From Hymenobacter jeongseonensis (GTDB taxonomy: Bacteria > Bacteroidota > Bacteroidia > Cytophagales > Hymenobacteraceae), in assembly GCF_015694725.1 (NCBI RefSeq), contig NZ_JADQDQ010000004.1, forward strand, positions 124,001 to 188,000: a DNA stretch of 64,000 nucleotides. Reading direction: 5' to 3'. The translations under genes were made by a program, and so were the position numbers. The notes under the pieces are model-generated. The model worked only from the letters and a program-made list of their open reading frames with translations, did no database searches and was not told the origin of the DNA. Positions 44,210-50,933 of the stretch are shown piece by piece; the stretch's first letter is position 1; the number at the start of each line of letters is the position of its first letter.

Positions 44210-44329
44210 AAAAAGTTGCTGTTTTGGCTGACTGATTTAACAGCGAGAGAATGCTGAATTTCATTATTTTGAGGTTGAAAAACACGTGTTAAACTCAATT
44301 CTACAGATGAACTAACTAGCTGCTGAGTG

Positions 44330-44337
44330 TATCTTTG
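44330..44337 (+). promoter_or_regulatory. -7 promoter box for the T9SS cargo gene
   Basis: TATCTTTG is a perfect TAnnTTTG box 33 bp upstream of the ATG at 44371. I could not find a TTG at the expected distance upstream, so only the -7 element is claimed. Confidence 0.4.
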
Positions 44338-44370
44338 CCGAAGCACAGACTTTCTTACTTCCATTTTTTT

Positions 44371-45474
44371 ATGAAAAAACATTACTACATGCTTTCGGCA
44401 GCTTTGCTGCTAGCAGGAGCCGCTCAAGCCCAGGGAACTGAGTTGTTTTTCTCGGAGTATGCCGAAGGCGCACACCAGTCGGGTGTTAATTACGGCGGCA
44501 CTGGCCTTTCGACCGGCAACGAGCGGGCCCTTGAAATCTACAATCCTACTAACAACGTTGTTAGCCTCGCTCCTTATTCCATCCGTCGCTACTCCAACGG
44601 CAGCGCCACGGTGGTAGAAGAGGAAAAGTTGTTCCGCAGCAACGCCACGCAGCAGGCCGTGGGTGCCAACACTTTGCCCCCGCAATCCACCTTCGTAATT
44701 GCCAACGGGCAGGCAACTCTGAATGAGATTGTGAACAACGCCAATCAGTTCAGCGCGGCTTACCTGGCCGGCACCACTACCCCCACGGTGATTGTGGGCG
44801 GTGGCACGGTGTTCTTCAACGGCGACGACGCTATGGCACTGGTGCGCTACCCCAGCGGCGTTGCTGGCCAGGGCACGGGCGTAATCATCGACATCATTGG
44901 CGTCATCGGCTCGCAGCCCGCCGCCAGTGGCACGGGCGGAGCCGGCAACTGGAGCGGCACGAACCCTGCCGACGGTACCCCCCCTGTTTATGCTTCCTCG
45001 GCTAACCAAACCCTTATCCGTCGGCCCGACATCAGCACCGGCGTGAAGGTGAACCCGGCCGCGGCTACCTACAATATTGCCGATGAGTGGATTTCCTACT
45101 CGCGCGCTTTCAACGGCACGGTGTCTAACCCCGGCGGTCAGCTCTACGACCAACTCGGCCAACACCTCGACTACACCGGCCCGCACGGCGCCTACCAGAC
45201 GGTGCTCAGCAGCAAGCTGGCCAAATTCGATGCCAACATTAGCGTGTACCCCAACCCAGCCCACGGCACTGCCACGGTTGAAATTAAGGATGCCAAAGTA
45301 GGCAGCGTGGTGGTTATCAACAATCTCGGCCAGCGTATCAGCGCCCAGGGCAAAGGCCAGGGCCAGGAGAAATTGTCGTTGGACATTTCCGGCCTGAAAG
45401 CCGGTTTGTACTTCGTTCAGGTTATCGGCACCGATGGCCAGACTAAGGTTTACAAAGAGCTGGTGGTAGAATAA
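44371..45474 (+). CDS. T9SS type A sorted protein with lamin-tail-like domain
   Basis: 367 residues. Signal peptide MKKHYYMLSAALLLAGAAQA. The next region, from LFFSEYAEGAHQ through ERALEIYNPTNNVVSLAPYS to VFFNGDDAMALVR, has the pattern of an extracellular lamin-tail domain. The last 80 residues form a type A T9SS sorting domain (ISVYPNPAHGTATVEI; LDISGLKAGLYFVQVIGTDG). It should be exported by the machinery that includes PorU and PorV and anchored at or released from the cell surface. Its specific role is unknown. Confidence 0.85.
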   Translation: MKKHYYMLSAALLLAGAAQAQGTELFFSEYAEGAHQSGVNYGGTGLSTGNERALEIYNPTNNVVSLAPYSIRRYSNGSATVVEEEKLFRSNATQQAVGANTLPPQSTFVIANGQATLNEIVNNANQFSAAYLAGTTTPTVIVGGGTVFFNGDDAMALVRYPSGVAGQGTGVIIDIIGVIGSQPAASGTGGAGNWSGTNPADGTPPVYASSANQTLIRRPDISTGVKVNPAAATYNIADEWISYSRAFNGTVSNPGGQLYDQLGQHLDYTGPHGAYQTVLSSKLAKFDANISVYPNPAHGTATVEIKDAKVGSVVVINNLGQRISAQGKGQGQEKLSLDISGLKAGLYFVQVIGTDGQTKVYKELVVE

Positions 45475-45494
45475 GCACTCCGCAGCAGTTACGG

Positions 45495-45525
45495 AAAAGG
45501 AGGGAAGCAATTCCCTCCTTTTTTT
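45495..45525 (+). terminator. terminator after the T9SS cargo gene
   Basis: AAAAGGAGGGAA pairs perfectly with TTCCCTCCTTTT around the loop GCAA and runs into a T-tract to 45525, starting 20 bp after the stop codon. A classic intrinsic terminator. Confidence 0.92.
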
Positions 45526-45630
45526 GTGGGCGTACTTTTACGCCTCTCAAACTAGGTTTGAGCGCAACCTTCGGCTGCGTTTCGTGCCCCGAAGGCACCA
45601 CACCCTTTTTAAAGAGTATCCCTACAACCG

Positions 45631-46659
45631 ATGTCTGAACTTACGCCGCTTACCGCCATTGGCGAATTTGCCCTGATTAGCCGTTTGCAAAAAGGAATTA
45701 CCGTGCGCCAGCCCGGTACAGTGCTGGGAATTGGCGACGACGCGGCCATCATATCCCCCACGCCCGGCGCGGAGCTGGTGATGACCACCGACCTGCTGGT
45801 GGAAGGCATTCATTTTGACCTCTCGTTCTGCCCCTTGCGGCACCTGGGCTACAAGGCCGTGGCGGTGAACGTATCGGACGTGGCTGCTATGAATGCCCTG
45901 CCCACGCAATTGGTCGTGGGCATTTCGGCCGGTCCGCGCTTCACCGTGGAAGCCATTGAGGAGCTGTATGCGGGCATGCGCCTGGCCTGCGAAGCCTACA
46001 ACGTGGACCTGGTGGGTGGCGATATGACGGCCAGCCGCGGCGGACTCACGGTGGCCATCACGGTACTGGGCGAGGCGCCGGCCGGCGAGGCCGTGCGCCG
46101 CAGCGGGGGCAAGCCCACCGATTTGCTCTGCGTGAGCGGCGACTTGGGCGGCGCCTTTTTGGGCCTGCAAGTGCTCGAGCGGGAAAAGCAAGCTTTCCTG
46201 GCCGACCCGGAAACCCAGCCCGAACTGGCCAACTACGAGTACGTGGTGCAGCGCCAGCTCCGGCCCGAAGCCCGCCTCGACATTATTCACGAGCTGAGGG
46301 AGCGCGGCATCCGGCCCAGCAGCATGATTGATATCTCAGACGGGTTGGCGTCGGAAGTGCTGCACTTATGCGCCGCTAGCGGCACGGGCGCCCGGGTATT
46401 CACCGAATTCCTGCCCATGGCCAACCCCACCCTCGAAGCGGCGGCCGAGTTTAACCTCGACCCCCTTACCTGCGTGCTGAACGGCGGCGAAGACTACGAA
46501 CTGCTCTTCACCGTGCCAGTCACCGACCACGAAAAACTGAAAAACCACCCCGATATTACCATCATTGGCCATTTGACGGCCAAAGCCGACGGGGCCAATC
46601 TGGTGACCAAAGCCGGCCAGGCCGTGCCATTGCAAGCGCAGGGCTGGACCAGTTTTTAA
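45631..46659 (+). CDS. thiL: thiamine-monophosphate kinase
   Basis: 342 residues, the normal size. It phosphorylates thiamine monophosphate to the active cofactor thiamine diphosphate. Family motifs are present in order: LGIGDDAAIISP, TTDLLVEGIHFDL, GYKAVAVNVSDVAAM, NVDLVGGDMTAS, LCVSGDLGGAFLG, and DISDGLASEVLHL. No other thiamine gene is nearby. Confidence 0.95.
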   Translation: MSELTPLTAIGEFALISRLQKGITVRQPGTVLGIGDDAAIISPTPGAELVMTTDLLVEGIHFDLSFCPLRHLGYKAVAVNVSDVAAMNALPTQLVVGISAGPRFTVEAIEELYAGMRLACEAYNVDLVGGDMTASRGGLTVAITVLGEAPAGEAVRRSGGKPTDLLCVSGDLGGAFLGLQVLEREKQAFLADPETQPELANYEYVVQRQLRPEARLDIIHELRERGIRPSSMIDISDGLASEVLHLCAASGTGARVFTEFLPMANPTLEAAAEFNLDPLTCVLNGGEDYELLFTVPVTDHEKLKNHPDITIIGHLTAKADGANLVTKAGQAVPLQAQGWTSF

Positions 46660-46800
46660 GCCGAAAACGGAGCCTGCGAATAACCTTATTTTTAACTATA
46701 GCGTTAGGAGGGCCAATGGAAAGAATTCCGGTATGGCACGCTAATTGTCTTTGGTCTCCATACATCGGTATTTCTTCCAGTAAATTAAATCTCCTTAGCC

Positions 46801-47337
46801 ATGAATAAGCTCCCCTATATCTTCACTTTGATTGTGCTGCTCAGCTCCGTATTTAGCTCGCCTTCGGCTCAGGCCCAGGAAAAAAAGAAATGGAGCCCGC
46901 AGGCCAAAGGCGCTGTAATTGGTGGCTTGGGCGGTGCTGCCGCTGGTGCCATTATCAACAAGCGTAACCGTCCCGTGGGTGGCGTGATTGGCGGTGTCGC
47001 TGGCGGTGCCATTGGCTACGGGGTGGGCAAGCACATCGACAACAAGCAGAAAGAGCGGGCTCGCATTGCGGCCGCTAACCAAGCCGCTGCCGACCGCGCC
47101 GCCGCCAACCGGGCTGCTGCCAACCGCGCCGCCGTTGCTCGCAACACTTCGGTGACCACCCGCACCCAAACGGCCATGGTGCCTTACAACAGCTTGGCGG
47201 CCGCACCCGCTGCAGCCATTGCGTATGATGCCCAGGGCATGCCCGTAGTTTCGAACGCAGCCTATTTGCCCAATCCTTCTTACGGCGACGCTTCGCACCC
47301 GTACTCTACTTCGGAGTACCGTCGCAAGAGCTGGTAA
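46801..47337 (+). CDS. exported glycine-zipper protein
   Basis: 178 residues. Signal peptide ends near SAQAQ. Residues about 38-80 form a glycine zipper (GAVIGGLGGAAAGAIINK; GGVIGGVAGGAIGYGVGKHI), a membrane-inserting or oligomerising motif. An Ala/Arg/Asn-rich helical stretch follows, built on short repeats of the type DRAAANRAAANRAAVAR. The tail is Tyr/Pro-rich and ends YRRKSW. Such small proteins are common in Bacteroidota. The function is unknown, probably in the envelope. Confidence 0.78.
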   Translation: MNKLPYIFTLIVLLSSVFSSPSAQAQEKKKWSPQAKGAVIGGLGGAAAGAIINKRNRPVGGVIGGVAGGAIGYGVGKHIDNKQKERARIAAANQAAADRAAANRAAANRAAVARNTSVTTRTQTAMVPYNSLAAAPAAAIAYDAQGMPVVSNAAYLPNPSYGDASHPYSTSEYRRKSW

Positions 47338-47358
47338 TTGCTCGCTTCGCTTCCTTTA

Positions 47359-47390
47359 CTAAACCCTGGGCGCCCGCGCCCGGGGTTTAG
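47359..47390 (+). terminator. hairpin after the glycine-zipper gene
   Basis: CTAAACCCTGGGCGC and GCGCCCGGGGTTTAG pair along 15 bp with one G-T pair, 21 bp after the stop codon. The central 2-nt gap means the inner pairs must open. There is no long T-run. Terminator role inferred. Confidence 0.55.
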
Positions 47391-47465
47391 CCATTTTAGC
47401 CCCTTGTTGGCGGCGGCCTCAAGGGCCTTTACATTTACTTTTTCTTCACCAACTCTTTCGATTTT

Positions 47466-47921
47466 ATGAAAGCCTTCCTGTATAGTTTGCTCGTGGCTGC
47501 AACGCTAACCTCTTGTTCCAAAGCGGATGAAGCAGTTAATATCCAGAACCTGAACCAAGAGTTTATCAGTGCCTGGAACAACAAGGATTCCGGCAAAATC
47601 AATGGTTTCCTGGCCGAGGACGTGAGTTTTGTGCAAGGCAGCGCCCACTGGAAAGGCAAAGGCGAGGTTTCGCAGAAATGGGTAAACGAGACCTTGCCCA
47701 CCATCAGCGGGTTGAAAACCAGCGTGGTGAGTTCTTCCACCGATGCCAATACGGCCTACGAAGCCGGTACTTTTGCCGTGGACGTCCTGCCCGCGGCTCC
47801 CGGTGAGCCCCGCGGTTTTGGCGAAGGCAACTACATCTTCCTCTGGAAAAAAGGAGCCGATAAAACCTGGAAACTCAGCTACGCCCAACTGGAAGACCTG
47901 CCGGTGCAGCGCCGCAATTAG
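47466..47921 (+). CDS. NTF2-like (SnoaL/DUF4440) lipoprotein
   Basis: 151 residues. Signal MKAFLYSLLVAATLTSC with a lipobox ending at Cys17. The mature part has the NTF2-like cone-fold pattern: NLNQEFISAWNNKDSGKING, then FLAEDVSFVQGSAHWKGKGE, and a C-terminal NYIFLWKKGADKTWKLSYAQ. Such domains act as small-ligand binders or enzymes. No catalytic residues can be assigned, so the function is open. Confidence 0.8.
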   Translation: MKAFLYSLLVAATLTSCSKADEAVNIQNLNQEFISAWNNKDSGKINGFLAEDVSFVQGSAHWKGKGEVSQKWVNETLPTISGLKTSVVSSSTDANTAYEAGTFAVDVLPAAPGEPRGFGEGNYIFLWKKGADKTWKLSYAQLEDLPVQRRN

Positions 47922-47939
47922 CCTTTCCAAATAATTCGT

Positions 47940-47999
47940 GAAAGCGCCCTGGAACGACTATTCGCCGTAAACGTCGAATAGTCGTTCCAGGGCGCTTTC
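47940..47999. terminator. perfect 25-bp inverted repeat between converging genes
   Basis: Left arm 47940-47964 and right arm 47975-47999 are exact reverse complements around a 10-nt loop. The arms start GAAAGCGCCCTGGAACGACT. The right arm encodes the residues up to ALERLF of the minus-strand 79-residue protein, and its stop codon lies inside the left arm. Its position between converging genes suggests a terminator, but stems this long and perfect are unusual, and there is no T-run beyond TTTC. Confidence 0.75.
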
Positions 48000-48197
48000 G
48001 TCTTCTAAGTATGCGCCATTGGATTTGAAAACTTCGACTTCAAAGTGTAAATCTGCGAAAAACTCGATTTCCCACCTTTCACCGGGAACTGATACGAAAA
48101 CCATAATAGCTTCCTCGCGGTGATGCGCCAGCGTATAATGAATTTTCCGGTCGTCCAGCTTAACTAAGAAATCGAGTAATTTCTGAAGCGAATCCAT
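47958..48197 (-). CDS. small acidic protein, resembles orphan immunity proteins
   Basis: 79 residues, starting MDSLQKLLDFLVKLDDRKIH. The body VPGERWEIEFFADLHFEVEV and the end DESALERLFDVYGE follow a pattern I associate with small cytoplasmic proteins found next to polymorphic toxin genes. This is family memory, not a computed match. No toxin gene is adjacent. The gene lies 3 bp after the 124-residue gene, so the two are co-transcribed. Its last codons are part of a perfect 25-bp inverted repeat. Confidence 0.68.
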   Translation of the reverse strand: MDSLQKLLDFLVKLDDRKIHYTLAHHREEAIMVFVSVPGERWEIEFFADLHFEVEVFKSNGAYLEDESALERLFDVYGE

Positions 48198-48200
48198 TCG

Positions 48201-48575
48201 TTAATCCTCCGGATAGGGCACAAAAACGAAATTGGTAAATTCCTTATCGAGCACGAAAAGGCAGCAGAATTCGTCGGGGTCTTTGTAAGTGGCCTGAAAA
48301 CCTTCGATGCCGTCGACATCGATGATGCCTTGCTGCACGAACAACTCCAGGTAACTAGCGAAAACGTGCCAATCGAGGTTCAACTCGTCGGCATTTACCA
48401 ACAAGCCTCCGAGCTGCACTTCCTGCTTGGCAAATACGAAAATGGGGTATTTGCTGAAGTCGCCCTTGCGAATCTGGGAAGAGGCTTCGAGCAGGGTATC
48501 GCACACGACGACGAAATCCTTGGTGATGGTGCCAAGGTATTTGCCGTTGAGTTCGGGGTCGTTGAAGTAGTCCAT
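48201..48575 (-). CDS. small acidic protein of unknown function, possible immunity-like partner
   Basis: 124 residues, acidic, without signal or membrane segment. It starts MDYFNDPELNGKYLGTITKD and has alternating strands such as DFVVVCDTLLEASSQI and FCCLFVLDKEFTNFVFVPYP. I recognise no family. The tight link to the 79-residue gene, the lack of any metabolic context and the AT-richer neighbour suggest a small accessory island. Immunity protein or structural component are both guesses. Confidence 0.66.
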   Translation of the reverse strand: MDYFNDPELNGKYLGTITKDFVVVCDTLLEASSQIRKGDFSKYPIFVFAKQEVQLGGLLVNADELNLDWHVFASYLELFVQQGIIDVDGIEGFQATYKDPDEFCCLFVLDKEFTNFVFVPYPED

Positions 48576-48583
48576 TCTAATTC

Positions 48584-49102
48584 TTAAATCGTTTGATTTA
48601 TTGTATCGATTAGCAACTTTAGTCTCTTGTTATTTCTAAAATAGAAAGGGATTCTGCCTTTGGTGTTTGACCCCGAAACGACGTTTAGATGAATCTGATT
48701 TTCAGTGACCAGAGCAATTGCAAACGAGCCAACTTCAAACCATTTTGTTGCAACATTAGCAATTATGAATTGCTGTGTATTCTGTAAAACGCTCCATTTT
48801 AATTGTTTAAATACCTCTAACATAAGTTTTCGATTCTCAGCAGCCTTGAGGGTCGTCTGAATTAAGGTAAGCTTCCGTTCAGTCGATATACAATGGACTG
48901 CATAAATCGAAATTGCCCCGAATAACAAAAAAAATAACCAGGCAATTATGAGGCTCTGAATAGATGTGTTATGCCAGATAAATAAGGCACTAACAAACCA
49001 GAGACAAAAAAAATGTAATAGGCCTACAAAGCCGCCATACCAATCAACGTTGGCAGTTAGGTAGCCTTGTTTAATTGCTTTTTCACGGTCTAGGAATATC
49101 AT
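48584..49102 (-). CDS. two-TM membrane protein with AT-rich composition
   Basis: 172 residues. Two membrane segments lie at about 22-42 and 47-70 (FVGLLHFFCLWFVSALFIWH; SLIIAWLFFLLFGAISIYAV). A cytoplasmic domain of about 100 residues ends RNNKRLKLLIDTINQTI. The DNA is visibly richer in A and T than all its neighbours, which suggests recent acquisition. It lies 8 bp from the 124-residue gene on the same strand and ends 1 bp from the rlmD stop side, so it sits tightly between older genes. No family recognised. Confidence 0.66.
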   Translation of the reverse strand: MIFLDREKAIKQGYLTANVDWYGGFVGLLHFFCLWFVSALFIWHNTSIQSLIIAWLFFLLFGAISIYAVHCISTERKLTLIQTTLKAAENRKLMLEVFKQLKWSVLQNTQQFIIANVATKWFEVGSFAIALVTENQIHLNVVSGSNTKGRIPFYFRNNKRLKLLIDTINQTI

Positions 49103-49103
49103 C

Positions 49104-50516
49104 CTATTTCAACTCCAGTGCCACCACATTCTCCACGTGGTGGGTGTGGGGGAACATATCCACCGGCTGCACGCGGGTGACTTTATAGGCGGCGTCGAGC
49201 AACTCTAGGTCGCGGGCCTGGGTGGCGGGGTTGCAACTGATATACACTATGCGGGGGGCGCGCAGCTCCAGCAGACGTGCCACTACATCGGGGTGCATGC
49301 CGGCGCGGGGCGGGTCGGTAATGAGGACGTCGGGGCGGCCGTGGCGGGCGGTGAACTCGGCGGTGAGGATGTCCTTCATGTCGCCGGCGTAGAACTCGGT
49401 GTTGGTGATGTTGTTGATTTCGGCGTTGACGTGGGCGTCGGCTACGGCCTGTTCCACATACTCCACGCCGATGACTTTGCGGGCCTGGGCCGATACGAAG
49501 CTGGCGATGGTGCCGGCGCCGGTGTAGAGGTCGTACACCAGTTCATCGCCGGTTAGCTGGGCGAAGTCGCGGGCTACTTTGTAGAGCTGGTGGGCGCCTT
49601 CCGAGTTGGTTTGGTAGAAGGATTTGGGACCAATGCGGAAGCGCAGGCCTTCCATCTCTTCTTCGATGTAGGGCTTGCCGTGGTAGGTCACCACGTCGAG
49701 GTCGTGGAAGGTTTCGTTGCCCTTGTTGTTGAGCACGTAGTTGAGGGAGGTGATACCGGGAAACTTGGCCAGCAAGGCGTCGAGCAGCGGCTCGATGGCC
49801 TCGTCGGCGTGGTAACACTGCAGAATGACCATGATTTCGCCGGTGCTCTGGGCCGTGCGGATAATCAGGTTGCGCAACAGACCCGTCTGGCGCACCAGGT
49901 TGTTGAAAGGGATTTTTTGCTCGTGGGCATAGTCGCGCACAAACAAGCGGATTTCGTTGCTCGGCTCGGGCTGCAAGTGGCAGTGCTGCACGTCGATAAT
50001 CTTATCGAAGCGGGCGGGGGTGTGGAAGCCCAGCACCTCGCGGTTGTACTGCGTGGTATCGTCGTTTATCTGCTCGGTGGTCAGCCAGCCGTTGTCGCTG
50101 AACGTGTACTCGAGCTTGTTGCGGTAGTAGGTGCGCTGGGGCGAGGAGAGGATAAAGGGAATTTCGGGCAGGGCCACTTTGCCAATGCGGGTGAGCTGGT
50201 CAATCACCTGCTGTTGCTTGTAGTGCAACTGCGCATCGTAGGTGAGGTGCTGCCACTTGCAGCCGCCGCAAGTGCCAAAGTGCTGGCAAAACGGCGTCGT
50301 CCGCTCTTCGGAATACGAATGAAACTTGACGGGAACGGCTTCCAGAAAACTCTTCTTGGCCTTAGTGACGCGGAGGTCGACAACGTCGCCGGGGGCCACC
50401 TGCGACACGAAGATGACAAGGTTTTCGACGCGGACGAGGCACTTGCCCTCGGCCACCATGTCCTGAATTTTAACGTTGCGAAGTAACTCGGCGGGGATAT
50501 TTTTAGCTCTGCTCAT
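49104..50516 (-). CDS. rlmD: 23S rRNA (uracil-C5)-methyltransferase, RlmD/RumA family
   Basis: 470 residues from MSRAKNIPAELLRNVKIQDM; an upstream start 20 codons away lies beyond the promoter box and is unlikely. The N-terminal TRAM domain (about 10-70) is followed by a 4Fe-4S cluster motif CQHFGTCGGCKWQHL. The methyltransferase domain shows YDLYTGAGTIASFVS for SAM binding and ITDPPRAGMHPDV. The catalytic Cys is in VYISCNPATQARDL. It methylates a uracil in 23S rRNA. Whether the position is 1939 or another cannot be told from sequence alone. Confidence 0.9.
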   Translation of the reverse strand: MSRAKNIPAELLRNVKIQDMVAEGKCLVRVENLVIFVSQVAPGDVVDLRVTKAKKSFLEAVPVKFHSYSEERTTPFCQHFGTCGGCKWQHLTYDAQLHYKQQQVIDQLTRIGKVALPEIPFILSSPQRTYYRNKLEYTFSDNGWLTTEQINDDTTQYNREVLGFHTPARFDKIIDVQHCHLQPEPSNEIRLFVRDYAHEQKIPFNNLVRQTGLLRNLIIRTAQSTGEIMVILQCYHADEAIEPLLDALLAKFPGITSLNYVLNNKGNETFHDLDVVTYHGKPYIEEEMEGLRFRIGPKSFYQTNSEGAHQLYKVARDFAQLTGDELVYDLYTGAGTIASFVSAQARKVIGVEYVEQAVADAHVNAEINNITNTEFYAGDMKDILTAEFTARHGRPDVLITDPPRAGMHPDVVARLLELRAPRIVYISCNPATQARDLELLDAAYKVTRVQPVDMFPHTHHVENVVALELK

Positions 50517-50722
50517 AGGTGAGGCAAAGGTAGTGCGGGGGAACGCCTCAGCCTCCAGCCCCTGCCAGAAAAGCAACCCGGAACTGCTGTGGGTTGGCGG
50601 GAGCCATCTGTCTCATCGTGGGGCCCGATTCCGTAGCGGTGGGAGTCATCTCACGCATGGTAGGAACCATCTCGGGAATTTCGGAAACGGTTCATGCCTG
50701 ATAAACGCCGAATAAATTAGTT

Positions 50723-50820
50723 CGTCATGCAGAGCGCAGCGAAGCATCTCGCGTGCAGCAGTGACTCAGTTGATTGAATTACTAATGCACGCAAGATGCT
50801 TCGCTGCGCTCTGCATGACG
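50723..50820. repeat. long inverted repeat of the intergenic REP type
   Basis: Arms of 35 bp at 50723-50757 and 50786-50820 are complementary except for one position, with a 28-nt loop. Each arm begins CGTCATGCAGAGCGCAGCGA and continues AGCATCT. A shorter relative lies at 15417-15444. Repeats of this style are scattered between genes in Hymenobacter-like genomes, by general knowledge. It has no coding capacity and no transposase here, so it could be a non-autonomous mobile unit or a structured RNA. Confidence 0.85.
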
Positions 50821-50881
50821 TGATAAGTTGGGCGATGGGCTGGATTGCCGAACGTCCAAATTATCACGAGTACTTCATAGA

Positions 50882-50907
50882 AAAGGCCTCCCGTGGGGGA
50901 GGCCTTT
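50882..50907 (-). terminator. terminator after the 1832-residue T9SS gene
   Basis: AAAGGCCTCCC pairs fully with GGGAGGCCTTT around a 4-nt loop, 27 bp beyond the stop of the minus-strand gene. The minus-strand transcript would end in TTTT. Confidence 0.85.
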
Positions 50908-50933
50908 CTGCCTGATGCGGGCGTTAGTGCGGG

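Larger units (their letters stand above)
50517..50933. other. intergenic region, 417 bp, with repeat and terminator
   Basis: Upstream of rlmD and downstream of the 1832-residue T9SS protein gene. It contains a perfect TACCTTTG box on the minus strand (50532-50525), only 8 bp before the rlmD ATG. It also has a few degenerate GGGAnnCATCTC-type copies between 50590 and 50690, the long inverted repeat at 50723-50820 and a terminator at 50882-50907. No gene. Confidence 0.6.

Noticed and set aside
48584..49102. Toxin of a toxin-immunity pair
   Set aside because: The 172-residue AT-rich protein has two membrane helices and no nuclease, peptidase or pore-toxin motif, and it shows no export signal typical of polymorphic toxins.
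50590..50690. Three degenerate GGGAnnCATCTC copies, considered as a CRISPR-like or regulatory array
   Set aside because: Copies are short, unevenly spaced and imperfect, without spacers of constant length or cas genes.
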